64,000 nt of DNA from Paragonimus westermani. Its lineage: Eukaryota; Platyhelminthes; Trematoda; Plagiorchiida; Troglotrematidae. Positions 1-10,269 of the stretch are shown here, one piece after another. The translations under genes and the position numbers were made by a program. The notes beneath the pieces were generated by a model. That model was not told the origin of the DNA, searched no databases, and worked only from the letters and a program-made list of their open reading frames with translations. The stretch covers positions 55,382-119,381 of the forward strand of contig QNGE01000940.1 of NCBI GenBank assembly GCA_008508345.1. Reading direction: 5' to 3'. Each line of letters starts with the position of its first letter. The first letter of the stretch is position 1.

Positions 1-350
1 GGTTGGCGGCATCCGATTCGGATTAGCCTGTCACAGTGACCGAAGCCAAAGGACGCCTGCGCTTATCTATCACTGCAACTGGCTTGCGCTGCACCAATTG
101 CAGTTTCACCAACACACCACATATCCAGTGTAAACCCGAAGGAATAAGACCGGGAGGTGTGCCAGTGAGGCCTTTGTGTCCAGCCGGCCAATGCCGGTTA
201 GCCACTTGATTGGCTAACAAGGAAAGGAAACTCTTATCTCTCGGCTGCAATGACGAGATCTAAACTAGGAAGAAAGATTTTTGAAGCGTAATACAAGAAG
301 CGTCGCAGTATAGGATTGCATGTTAGTGCAACCTAAAGAACATGGGGATG
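1..350 (-). repeat. Dispersed repeat, inverted copy of 56677-57043
   Basis: Read on the minus strand this stretch matches 56677-57043 base for base over long runs, with scattered substitutions. Shared landmarks include the polypyrimidine run near 225-240 and the segment ending ccgaagccaaaggacg near 40-57. A 75-codon minus-strand frame is open here but is broken by a TGA in the other copy, so coding is doubtful. The repeat reaches base 1, so it may continue outside the window. Class unknown; I could not fit it to a tRNA-derived SINE. Confidence 0.8.
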
Positions 351-654
351 AAAAGCAAATTTCTCGCTCAACAATGAAAAGCTAGGCAGACCATTCATCA
401 TTCAATGCACCAACAAATCCGAAGAAAAGAATGGATAGAAGTTTACAGACACTCACGCATCTGCTTTTTGTCTGACTGCTCCCCTTCCGCCAATGTGACA
501 AGGTTGAACCCGCAAGGACCGAAGTCACAGTCAGCACAGCCCTCAGGATCTAAACAGCACGCACGCCTGACCACCACGCCAAGGTAGCAGAAAGAGTCAG
601 GGATGGAAACATAAAGCGCACAACAAAGACACGGATGACGTCCGCCAACTTACG
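351..654. other. No feature recognised
   Basis: Stop codons interrupt all frames except one 60-codon plus-strand frame (405-587) that shows no family resemblance. Nothing else seen. Confidence 0.5.
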
Positions 655-1093
655 CTACCTGGGGCATCTTCATGATGTCTTTCTGTGAACGAGTGTTCAA
701 TGCTACGGTAGCGGTAGTCCTATTGCACGGTTGCAAAACCTGGTACGTCCGCGCGGACGGTGGCCATAGAGCGTCCGTTTTCTACCGTCGGTATCTCTAA
801 CACATTAGTGGCGTGTGATGAGAGTACCGTGTCAGAAACAACGAAGCTCACCGACGTATCTTCGAAACAGACAGTATCGACCGCTAAGCATATTTATCTC
901 GACTCAGATTTCGTCAGCTTGACCACATGATGTAAGTGTCAACTCACCGCCTGCCACATCATGCCTTTTCATGTGAGTGGCAGGCTGGGAGCGGCGATCT
1001 GATGGCCAGTGTGATCTGGGTTCGGGGTAGGCAGGCACTCACACTGAAAGTAGCTTCAGTAAGGCGTTCCTGGTTGGGATCCGATGGGCAATG
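655..1093 (+). mobile_element. RTE-type non-LTR retrotransposon, 3' fragment
   Basis: Translation from about 693 gives VFNATVAVVLLHGCKTW, which follows the RTE reverse-transcriptase C-terminal pattern (VRAVLLYG-ETW), then a degenerate DHRCLR-like stretch, then RLPHHAFSCEW in place of the usual RLP-RALF segment. Several stops and frame changes show it is dead. A second copy lies in inverse orientation at 20214-20580. Family assignment rests on remembered RTE C-terminal motifs; an alignment was not run. Confidence 0.72.
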
Positions 1094-1117
1094 AACATCT
1101 TCCTCCTACAATACGTG

Positions 1118-1129
1118 TATATATATATA
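1118..1129. repeat. (TA)n microsatellite
   Basis: A short TA run directly follows the RTE fragment. Similar TA runs occur at 5331-5348 and 20030-20046. Confidence 0.9.
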
Positions 1130-1139
1130 CGTTATCGGA

Positions 1140-1460
1140 AATTGATCACCGCTATCTTCACTAGTTAGCCTGTAGAAAATGGGCAGAACCTGTTGGCAAC
1201 ATGACAGTCCTTTAGTGTGCATTTGGGAACTGTGCACGTTCGCAACCGATAGCCCAGATGGTCACGTCACATACTCTGTATGCGGGAGGAGCGTCAGCGG
1301 TTCCCCGCACTGTGTGGTGTGGTCGGCGAAGGTAGAGGGAAACCGCAAGGTGTCCAGACGCCGAAATAGTCAGGGGCTATAAAAGCTTTGACCGTTCCGC
1401 TGAGCTAGGTCGGCGATTTCGCGATTACCCATATAAGTGGTTGGAAACATTGACTGGTCG
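1140..1460 (+). repeat. Composite repeat: RTE tail plus promoter-like segment, copy 1
   Basis: The first 75 bases translate to an RTE-like tail (LACRKWAEPVGN). The rest carries a TATAAAAG box and ends in ggttggaaaca. The same order, RTE tail then TATA segment then ggttggaaaca, recurs at 33835-34275 with about 85-90% identity by eye. The copies differ by one insertion each: about 18 bases near 34065 in copy 2 and about 17 bases near 1315 in copy 1. It lies upstream of the gypsy gag and may supply the U3 part of its 5' LTR. Confidence 0.7.
1378..1385 (+). promoter_or_regulatory. TATA box candidate (TATAAAAG)
   Basis: A canonical TATAAAAG lies about 590 bases before the primer-binding site and about 350 bases before an AATAAA (1736-1741), the order expected for an LTR U3-R region. 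The motif is conserved in the second copy at 34183-34190. Confidence 0.5.
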
Positions 1461-1968
1461 TTGGGTAGGTTGAGTCGTTAATGTTGACAGTTCTGTTGTA
1501 CACAACGTTGACGACCTGTCTTCTTTTGCGCAAAGTACTCGAAGCCGCTTGATAGTTTTAAAGGCGTTTATGGCTTCGACCTGTTTTAATTTCTTGTGCG
1601 GCGGTTAATTATTTATGCCACTGTTCCAGTGGTTAGAAACTGGGTTTGTAATTTGATTGTGCTAAACAAGACCATTTGAAGTCGTCAGAGTTTGCTATTG
1701 ACTAGGGGCACCACTGTATGAGCCTCCGCTTGAACAATAAATACGGTGGTGTTTTTCAGTGTATTTGGAACACGTTTGGTTGAGATCAAATATATCCTTG
1801 GCTGAAAGTTCCCTGTTTTCCTGTCTTCTTCATTTGCGGTAGTTCGTGCGTCGTCGTATAGTCCGTGATGACGCAGATCGTTAGGGCAACCGTCGTAGCT
1901 AAGCCGGGTTTTCGTGAACCCTGGGCGTTAGAGTTTGCATCAAGTGTCAATCCACGCGGTTTATAACA
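1461..1968 (+). mobile_element. Ty3/gypsy 5' LTR, R-U5 part (probable)
   Basis: This lies between the TATA-bearing segment and a primer-binding-site-like sequence. It holds AATAAA at 1736-1741 and ends ...ataaca, compatible with an LTR terminus in CA. The part at 1437-1703 is repeated in inverse orientation at 33446-33712, showing it belongs to a mobile repeat. No matching 3' LTR lies in the window, so the exact LTR limits are inferred. Bases 1386-1460 belong functionally to the same LTR if this reading is right. Confidence 0.55.
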
Positions 1969-1972
1969 GTTT

Positions 1973-1990
1973 TGGCGACGGAGGTTTTCG
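1973..1990 (+). other. Primer-binding site candidate
   Basis: The sequence tggcgacggaggttttcg begins four bases after the presumed LTR end, and the gag ATG follows at 2007. TGG at the start would pair with a tRNA CCA end. I could not identify the tRNA. Confidence 0.45.
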
Positions 1991-2006
1991 GATTCATCGG
2001 CTCATC

Positions 2007-2850
2007 ATGTCCTCTGATCCAGAACTGAAGCAAATGATGCACGCGCAAATACGATTGATGGAGCTCATCACTACACGGTTTGCCACAATGGGGTCATCTA
2101 CGCCTTCCGTTGATCACATTGCCAAGAATATCCACGAGTTCCTGTATGATTCCGATGCCGGTGTATCATTCGAGTCGTGGTGCAAGCGGTACGAAGACCT
2201 TTTCACAGTCGAGTTGGCCAATCGAGACGATGAGACTAAGGTGCGCCTGCTTCTCCGGAAACTTGGTCCGGCGGAGCACGTCCGTTATTTCAACTACATT
2301 CTCCCTGCCCAGCCGCGAACGCTGAGTTTCGCAGACACCGTGGAAAAACTGGAGAAGATATTCGGGGATACCTGTTCTCTATTGAACGCTAGCTTTCAAT
2401 GTCTCCAACTGGTCAAACGTGACAATAACGATTTTGTCACATACGCTGGTTTGGCCAATCATAAATACGGTCGGTTCGAACTCGGTTCACTCACTGAAGA
2501 CCAATTTCGATGCTTGGTATTCATCTGTGGTCTCCAAGCTCCCAGCTACACTGATGTTTGAACGCGGCTCCTGACCATGATCGATCAGCAACCCGAGACG
2601 AAACTGGAGAAAATGGCCGACGAATGTGGTCGACTGATCAACCTGAAACGTGACTCCGCAATGATCCAGAACCTAGACCGAGCCCCTCATTCGAAGCACA
2701 TGGTTTCCAAGCCCCAGATTCCTACGAGAACTGGTCAAGTCAGCTACGACAAGCCTCCTTCTGCTTGTCGTCACTGTAATGCGTGGCATTTCCACAGGTT
2801 CTGCACCTTCCGGCAACGTCGCTGCCAAAGATGGGTTCTGCCCGAAACGA
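2007..2850 (+). pseudogene. Ty3/gypsy Gag (disabled)
   Basis: From the ATG at 2007 (MSSDPELKQMM) one frame runs to a TGA at 2559-2561 and then continues in the same frame, so the TGA is a nonsense mutation. The N-terminal 180 residues look like a capsid-type Gag (ESWCKRYEDLF, RLLLRKLGP, FADTVEKLEKIFGD). Near 2764-2802 a zinc knuckle of form CX2CX3HX4C is visible (CRHCNAWHFHRFC). A second knuckle follows, but a deletion or frameshift splits it: CQ remains in one frame and DGFCPKR appears in the next. Gag would package element RNA. A standard gypsy layout follows with protease and RT. Confidence 0.75.
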
Positions 2851-2859
2851 TTGGCGGCC

Positions 2860-3440
2860 CGGGGCAAGCCTGTCTCGGTCCCAAGATTCAAGCACCATGG
2901 CAAACCGGTTGGCAGATCATCCAGTCTGCTGGCTAATTTCAAAGTCAATGTCGCGGAGACTCGCAAGTTCGTGTCGGTCCACATCAACGGTCGTCCGGTT
3001 CGTCTACAACTGGACACAGCCTCCGATATCACGATTATATCCGAGGCTCTCTGGCGAAAACTGGGCAGCCCTCCTGTCCATCGATCATCCCAAACCGCCA
3101 CCAGTGCTTGTGGTGGTACCGGGCAGCTGACTGGCCAACTGCATTGTTCGGTATCATTCCGGGTAACAACGATCGACGGGACGTATTACGTTTCCGACTC
3201 TGACCTGAATCTCTTGGGTCTTGACTGGATCGAGCAACTTGGCCTCCTGGATCTTCCCATTAGGTCAATCTGTAACCACGTGCGGTCTGTTGACACGCAT
3301 GGCGATCTGTCCGACCACATCATTCATCAGTTCGCCCCGGTGTTCCAAAATGGTATTGGTCAGTGCACCCGCACTCAGGCCACATTGCACCTTCGTCGGG
3401 AAAGCCAACCGGTCTTCCGACCCAGACGGCCGGTACCATA
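2860..3440 (+). pseudogene. Ty3/gypsy aspartic protease and linker (disabled)
   Basis: The frame starting before 2850 contains VSVHINGRPVRLQLDTASDITII, the retropepsin active-site region, with DTA in place of [17 protein letters not shown] fits the second conserved protease motif (ILG-like). The linker ends with RPRRPVPYA, the usual lead into gypsy RT, then the frame is lost at about 3440. The protease would cut the Gag-Pol precursor. It is a relic: the frame differs from both the gag and the RT frames. Confidence 0.72.
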
Positions 3441-3905
3441 TGCAACGTTTGGAACAGCTTGGTGTTCTGAACCAGGTCGCATACTCTGCATGGGCCGCAC
3501 CGATTGTCGTGGTGAAGAAGTCTGATGGGTCCATCCGGATCTGTGCAGATTTCTCCACTGGGCTCAATGCGCGCCTAGAAGCGAACTGCCATCCGCTTCC
3601 CGTTCCCGAGGACCTGTTCACAAGGCTTAATGGCGGCACATGCTTCGCCAAACTGGACTTGGCGGAAGCATACTTCCAAATCGAGGTCGCACCGGAATCC
3701 CGCGAACTGGTCACGATCAACACCCACAGAGGTCTATTCCAATACACCAGTCTCCCGTTCGGCGTGAAGACGGCACCCGCAATATTCCAGCAGATTATCG
3801 ACACTATGATCTCTGGTCTACCGGGCACAGTCGCATACCTGGAAGATATTATCCTGATGGGTAGCTCAACTGAAGAACTCCACAGTGCGCTCTGCATCTT
3901 CAAAG
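3430..3905 (+). pseudogene. Ty3/gypsy reverse transcriptase, truncated
   Basis: Recognisable RT blocks in order: [49 protein letters not shown] (first catalytic Asp), [19 protein letters not shown], then [10 protein letters not shown]. The last block should read YLDD; here the first Asp of the pair is Glu, which should inactivate the enzyme. The sequence stops after [11 protein letters not shown], so thumb, RNase H and integrase are missing. The closest family type by eye is the flatworm and nematode K02A2.6-like gypsy group. It is joined to an RTE LINE fragment at about 3890-3905. Confidence 0.85.
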
Positions 3906-4600
3906 TGCCGTTTCAAGGTTAGGGCGTTCTCACTCCTGCGTTCTTCACTGAGGGTAATCCAGTTGAGACTGTGGACATACTTGGGTAATACTACCTCGTT
4001 AGCCTGTAACACTGCTGATGAGATATTAACAAAAGCACATGCACGAGTTTTCTTTGTTAACCTGCGTCGAATACAGCTTCGGTTGCTGTTCAAAGGAGGG
4101 GTATATAATGCTTCTGTAAGTTCTGTTTTGCTTCATAGTTCAGAAACGTGCCCCGTTTGTGACGAAAATATAAACAAACTGTGCTTGACCACAGTCAATG
4201 AGCCCACATCAAGTGGACTGTTCATATGAGCAACACGGTCGTTCCCCAGCGCGTATTCCGGAACACTCGAGATGCGCTATCAATTGGACAATTAATTACG
4301 TCGCATAGCCTCCGCATGCCAGTTGAGTGCTTACTGTGCCAAGCATTATGCCAAGCATTATGAGACCGTCAACAGTGAAATCGTGTGGTCATTACGCGCC
4401 AACAGGGTCACGAAATACGAGGACCCTGACTACTACACTCAGCAAATTAGGTGTGCATCGCCTATCTGGTTGGGGTCTTCGTCGTCATCCAAATCGCCGG
4501 TTGAAAACCCAATCCGGAATGGCAGTGGGCCACAGTCAATGGTGCGCCTGTATTCGTACCATTCTAGTTCTTCCTCTTGGTCTTCTTTAACTACTTCCCA
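3890..4600 (+). mobile_element. RTE-type LINE, RT C-terminus to 3' end
   Basis: ADEILTKAHARVFFVNLRR and KGGVYNASVSSVLLHSSETC match the RTE pattern (ISKARAAFANLRHLW, KGRVYNA-VRSVLLYG-ETW). After a TGA at 4227-4229 the next frame gives VFRNTRDALSIGQLI, and a third frame gives SKLGVHRLSGWG and HSQWCACI, equivalent to the RTE tail (LPGWGPRD, RSQWRSC). Three frames are needed, so it is a relic. It begins exactly where the gypsy RT ends. Confidence 0.78.
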
Positions 4601-5419
4601 CCCTTTTCAATAACGTTTCATTCCTCTAGGATATCCTACATCACTGTTGACGTTAGCGGCGGCCCGAACCGCAGTAACTGGTGAAGTTCATAGCCGTTCT
4701 AATGACAACCATAATCGGGTAACTGCGTCAAATATGAGGCCCAAGAAAAAATCATCTGGAATATTTAGGTCGCGTGAGTCAAGCTTCAACATGCATTAGA
4801 CCGACGTTTGGATGGGTGACACTTTCAAGCACAGGTTGCCGTTTTGATCCGATTGAACACACGAGATAAGAACATGAAATACATGGGCATACACTGGCTT
4901 ATGACAGTCTGAGACGAAACGAACTAAACTGGGAGTAAACAACGAAAAACCGACCAGAAATTATAAAGTTATCGATCAAAGGTGATCGGATCACTAACAG
5001 CGAGTCAACCGATTGACAGGCATAAAACGGGCAATCCTATAAAAAAAACATCTCGAGTGGGAGTATAATGGCAATAATTCCATTGCGGTTCGAAGTCAGT
5101 CCCAACAATATATAGGGCTTAAATCTACAACCTCAGATTTGATTTTCAACATGAGAAATACTGTGACCCCTACTTGAACACAGTATGTAGAACGAACACA
5201 ACCAAACCCGAAAATGATGAACAGCAGCCACTTTGCAAATTCTCACAATGTACGGTGAAACAAACTATCACTAACCAGGTTTTATGTTATCAGCAGACCC
5301 TATTGAGTGTCGTGCCACAATATATTAGTGTATATATATATATATATACGTCTACGAGGAACTGAGGACCGACAAGAAAAGTGGGCAAAACGCAAGACAC
5401 TCGGTGATCGTCTGCTTAC
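4601..5419. other. Intron or intergenic DNA, nothing recognised
   Basis: This lies downstream (minus strand) of exon 10 of the RS-domain gene. A TA microsatellite sits at 5331-5348. I searched for a terminal exon and found no convincing acceptor plus open frame with a stop, so the gene probably continues left of the transposon block or outside the window. Confidence 0.4.
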
Positions 5420-5728
5420 CTGTGCTTGTTGTGCGGCAAGCTGATGAAGTAACTGTGAGGCGATAGCGGATTGTGCTTGTTGTTGAGGCTGGAGAGATAC
5501 CGAACCCGTACCCGACTGAGCGGCCTGAACTGCAGAAGCCGCGGCCAACATTTGTTGCAACTGAACTGGCTGCAACTGATGCAGTGAGGCAGGCAAGATC
5601 GTCGAAAGCTCAAGTGTAGATGACTTGGAAACGGTTGCCGGAGATACGAGCGATTCGGATCCGGAAAGCGTACGCGCACCTATAGTTTGATTACCTAAGG
5701 TGCTGAACAACTGTTGCTGCGCATTGAT
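5420..5728 (-). CDS. RS-domain protein gene, exon 10 (Gln/Ala-rich)
   Basis: The acceptor is ctcgttttag and the donor CACAG/GTAAGC. The 309 bases are 103 whole codons, phase 0 at both ends. The product is INAQQQLFSTLGN... followed by LHQLQPVQLQQMLAAASAVQ and a Gln/Ala-rich tail, low-complexity sequence typical of transcription or splicing factors. It follows exon 9, which also ends in phase 0 with a Gln run. Function is not known. The downstream exon was not found. Confidence 0.72.
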
Positions 5729-8566
5729 CTAAAACGAGGTAGCAAAAAATGCCGAAAAGAAACCCATTTCATATGACAGAGAACTCAGGGTACAAGTTTC
5801 AAGCAGTAACTTCCTACGCCCATGAGAGTGCGGCCGAGTAACAGTGACGACCGTTTCGGTGGTTTACGAGTAAATCAATGTTAATCCGGCGGAAGCCACA
5901 TAACCCATATGGAAAATGACATTCCCAAATATAACAATCAGTTTTATATAACGCTCCATGAAAAACAGTGATGAACACAGATGACTCCCCCGCTGTTGCT
6001 GTAGCCTTCCTACGAATTTATTAGGCAGAAATAATGTGAACAAAGATCGAGTAGGTATCCAGTGTCGTAAAGCATGATAATGATACACATTGCATCCAAT
6101 ATTGAAACAATGTACGTTATCAGAGATGAAGGAAATGGTTAAGGAGCCAAACGCCAGAACGGTGATGCAAACGGCGGAAGAAAAAACAGTCAATGGCTTA
6201 TTTACAGCATCTAGCTCCTCCAATTTGGCTAGTCAGGTGAACCAGAAGACAGGTTTCGGAATATTAACATTCGGATTCGACTTGGTCAAGCGTTTAAAAA
6301 ATATACACTTTGAAAACATACATTATAACGTATATGTTAATGAGTAGCAAGGGGTTTGGTTGACTTGAGTTGAACATCACTGGTAATCGTTTGCGGCTTT
6401 CGCATTCAAACAGAATTCCCACTTGATCCAATTACCAGCACTGAGCTTCGAAAGCACCCGTCATTTGGTCAGCAAAATGCATAGTCCTTTAAGAACAAAC
6501 TACGTCACTGATACAAGTTTCCCAAATCGGGTATTGTAACCTCCGTTTGGACCTCCTCTTTATTCGCCGCCTACTCTCTCTTTTCGTGCCCATATGAAGG
6601 TAGCTTTGGCCGCCATCTTGAATTTGGATATTTTCTGCCTAAGTTCAACCGATGACGGTAGGAAACTCTCTCGAACGTACGTGACATTTCATATTGATTC
6701 CATATACTTACTCCCACGTATTTGCTGACATCCATGTATCTCCTATCATAGACACATTACCGAGCTGTTTGTAGTTGTCGTCAGGTTTGATCTCGGGGTG
6801 TTAAACTCTAGTGGTACTCAGCTGACCTCTGGATTTAAACGCAGAGCAGATTCTACGGGTATTAATAACTCAGGCCACCTGCGGCTGGATCAAATCACCG
6901 GGTGACCGAGCGGTGATCTACACACATTTCCAGCTTTAGGCTGTGTAGACATGAACATTACGACTCGAACCATCTGTAGCCTCCGTAGTAAACCAAGAAA
7001 TAACTTAATAATGATCCGTTAAAGTAAGTGTGCGATAAAATAATAGTTATGAGGAAAAGCCTACAATTATGAGGGTAGGGGGTGGTATCTACTGCGACAT
7101 CTTATGCTAAAAAAAAAGCTTTTAAAAAGCGATATGGACGTAAGATATCGGCGCCAAATCTAGCACGAATGAAGTCAAACAGTTTAGGCGACGTGTTTAA
7201 CTTGTTACCGGTAAATGGGTTGAGAATAACACAATGTTACGAACAAGCTGTAATAATTCACGTTTCAGCCAACTTGGGTGGCCTTCCTAAGGAGTGTTGT
7301 AATTGATATCACATTAACAGAGGAACAGATAACGTGGGATTTGTTGTGGTTAGGTCAATGTGCGCTACATCTTGATTGATCTGTCGAATCCTTTGTTAAT
7401 TAAGTGGAGAAGAGACTGACTGACTGTGGCATCAACGGACACCTTGGGAAATAAACGATGATCAGGAGCGTTAAGCGAAATTAATGACTTTGGAATAGTG
7501 AGTGTGCAATTCGGAGACGGTAGCTCCGGTTCCAGACTTGATAGTGCTTACTGACCAAATTTAACAGAACTCCAGGGCCTTAAAAATTCTAGTGATTACC
7601 GGATGTCTTAGTTTCGGAAGAACAAACTTTGGATGGTATGAGGAAACCGAACGGATCGATCAGGCAGAATACCAACAACGTTAGATATTTTCCGGCCTAA
7701 TGCAACGAGATAATTACGGATTACGAAGACCCAGAACGTTCCGGTATACGAAGTCCGTAGGTGACGTCGTCAAGTTGGTGGCTTGCTGCACCGTTCCCCT
7801 AGTTGGCAGTGATACGTTCACAGTCTGCCTTGAAGACTGTCCGGCCTACATCAGGTTTCCTGTTGCATCTAACCCCCCATCAGATTTCAGACGAGCTAGG
7901 CTGCTGCAGTTTGCTTCTCCTCGATGGCGTGCTTTTCAGCAGGTCACGCAATTCTCTTTTAGTTACTTGTTCAGTGATACCTGAGCCGCCATAAGAATTG
8001 AACAACACAATCTAGAATGGGATATTCCAGGAAGAATCAGATAAATCTAACAGCCACACAAATTCAGCAGTTGACTGCCGGTGAGTTACAGGAAACACTC
8101 CTAAAGTAACCAATGCGCACTTTACGGCCAAAAAGGATTAATAAAAGTAATTTTCAAAACCCGATTAATTTATTGTGAAGTGTACTTTTATCTGCTTGGG
8201 TCTGTCGAGATGTACTGCAAATAATGTGATTCTCAACCGGGAATGTGATACGATATAACCTTTGGGTAATCGGGTGTTCAAAAGGAACGCGCAATGGAAT
8301 TTGCGACAAGCGATGGTTGATAAACATCTGAGTGTAATAGTCCCGTCAAACCCACTGTGGAGTATGTGCGCTAGTCTCACAAAGACTGACGTTCCATATT
8401 CAGTAGAAATACGAATACGTATGAAATCGGCTTGAAAAGTGAAAAACGTAGATATAGCATCTCTTTTCGAAGTAAATCACGTGTAAACTTTATAGGATAC
8501 GAACACAAAGCGTTATGTGCACGGTTCAAATCCAAAATCACTTCTCAACGGTGAATGCCACCTTAC
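5729..8566. other. Intron 9 of the RS-domain gene
   Basis: About 2.8 kb. Short frames at 6090-6347 (+), 7082-7306 (+) and 7700-7984 (+) show no family resemblance. No transposon was recognised here. Confidence 0.55.
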
Positions 8567-8934
8567 CTGCTGCTGGACCCCTAATAAAGTAGATAGAGAC
8601 CGAAGACGGGCCTCCTCCGAAAGCTGAGCAGCCCAACTCTCAGTAGTCCCATCGGACTCAGCAGCTGAATGAGCATTAACAGTCTGTGGCGCCCAACTAG
8701 CCAACAAATTCGTTGAATAAGCCGGAGGTTGAATGAAGCCGGAAGATGTAGCTGCAATAAGAAAACTCGGATCACGACCAACGAGCTGTTGCAACAGAGC
8801 CAACTGTTGTTGCTGTTGTTGAGTATGTGCATCCAACTGAGAGAAGTGGCTGGCTGAGTAGACTTCAGTGGGAGCACCACTGACAAGTTGAATATTTCGA
8901 CGACGTGCGTGTTGCATAGCCTGTTCTTGCAAGG
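8567..8934 (-). CDS. RS-domain protein gene, exon 9
   Basis: The acceptor is tcgctctcag and the donor CAGCAG/GTAAGG. At 368 bases it begins with two bases (CC) that complete a codon with the final G of exon 8, and it ends in phase 0. The product starts ALQEQAMQHARRRNIQLV, continuing the EKVEQYR of exon 8 as a probable helical, charged segment. A run of six Gln follows (AHTQQQQQQLALLQQL), then a Ser/Ala-rich part and SEEARLRSLSTLLGVQQQ. Coding is supported by the open frame and the splice-phase fit. Confidence 0.75.
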
Positions 8935-9388
8935 CTGAGAGCGAGATGCGAGAAAATCAAACCGATGAAGACTTCTGAATGAAAAAACTATGGAAAAAGT
9001 GGAATGTAAGGATCTGAAAATAGTCACTGATTGGTAAGCTTACGATACCTTTCAATCGTCGGTGGATTCATTGGACAGAATCTCCATCAGATTAAGATTC
9101 TCCAATCACTTTAGACTGGGTATTTCTATAATCTCAAATACAGGTCCCTGAGGTAATGTTGACCACATAGTCAACCAACTTGATGTGAGCTCATCGGTTG
9201 GAGAAGCAGTCCTAAAATGTTTATTTCTCTTACATCTATGTGGTGAATCCCTGGACCGTAAAGCTATGCAATGTACCATTTGAAACCACTTAAATAGCAC
9301 CACTGACACACAAATACCTTATAAAAACGTAACAAAGTCGAGAGCAGATATGACTCCTGATTGATAAAAATGATACACAAATACACAC

Positions 9389-9602
9389 CTCGATACTGTT
9401 CCACTTTTTCCGGTGGTATGAAGAATTCTGGAGCGTTTGCTTGAGAACTGCTTGTCGGTATTGTATCACTGTCATGCTGTGTGGGCCGCGTATCTGATGG
9501 AACAGTTGATGTGGACGTCGACAGTTCAGTAGACACTGGATTGGGGAATGGAGTCGCTTCTGAGATAGATAAACCGAAACGCTTTGCCAAATCCGGCGGC
9601 AA
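9389..9602 (-). CDS. RS-domain protein gene, exon 8 (Ser/Thr/Pro linker)
   Basis: The acceptor is ccgttttag and the donor TATCGAG/GTGTGT. It is 214 bases, starting in phase 0 and ending after one base of a codon. The product LPPDLAKRFGLSISEATPFP is followed by a Ser/Thr/Pro-rich stretch and FFIPPEKVEQYR. The conserved-looking ends suggest short motifs around a disordered linker. Two alternative GT donors lie 2 and 4 bases downstream; only the one given keeps the frame into exon 9. Confidence 0.75.
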
Positions 9603-10063
9603 CTAAAACGGTGGAGGTCAGGCAATATTAATATAGGTAGAGGGCTGCGGCGGGAAAAAATTCGAGCCAGAAGGAACCTCTATAAGATCCATACACAATG
9701 ACAGATACTCATCAACATGCATGACCACCACGTAAATTCTGTGCTATCAAATTGGACCCTTCAGTTACTTGGGCTTAGTGAGGAAAACGATGACAGATAA
9801 ATAGAGGAGACAAGCGCATGCGATGTGAACTGAACGTTGCATATCATTGGTCACACAGTGGATGAGTCAGTTTATAATATGTAGATTGCCAGTCCGATTC
9901 TGCAGTCAGCCAACCGCAGCTAACCGGTTCTGAAGAGGGACGAATCTTGTGCAATATGGGTCAAACGAAACGGACTGTTTTTACTTACGCTCAGTTTGTG
10001 TAACGTTGTGTAACCTGGCCACAAGGTAAACTTCATGTGGTCTAACGATTAAACCCTACTCAC

Positions 10064-10269
10064 TTGGGGGCCGATGTAAGGTGCCGGTTCGTTGCGAGTT
10101 GGCAATTCTTCTAGACCTCTGTTGTACAGACTTGACTGTGTGGCATCTTTCGGAAGTGGGATGTCCACGAGGCCTGAAGCAGGTATTGGCGCGTCAATCT
10201 TGTCAGAGGGACGTAATGTGACCTCAGAATATGTCTCAGAGGTGCCATTTTCGGACGATAGAGTATACC
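10064..10269 (-). CDS. RS-domain protein gene, exon 7
   Basis: The acceptor is tatctctttag and the donor CCCCAA/GTGAGT. It is 206 bases: two bases complete a codon from exon 6 (C+GG gives Arg), followed by 68 codons ending in phase 0. The product is YTLSSENGTSETYSEVTLRP... ending EPAPYIGPQ. Only this one of the three frames is open between the splice sites. It lies 461 bases upstream of exon 8 in transcription. Confidence 0.75.

Noticed and set aside
23..250. 75-codon minus-strand frame as a small gene
   Set aside because: The matching copy at 56790-57020 has a stop in the same frame, so it is most likely noncoding repeat.
5075..5105. tRNA-like B box (ggttcgaagtc)
   Set aside because: No A box at the right distance and no cloverleaf could be drawn.
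6090..6347. Penelope-like fragment (TAEEKTVNGLFTAS)
   Set aside because: Only a six-residue resemblance (TAEEKTV) to the PTAEGKTVFIKLPF segment; no endonuclease or other motif follows.
9103..9257. Minus-strand segment TASPTDELTSSWLTMWSTLP behind an AG, ending in TGA, as an extra or terminal exon
   Set aside because: It needs a phase that exon 8 supplies only with a poorer donor four bases downstream, and exons 8 and 9 already join in frame without it. An alternative last exon is still possible.
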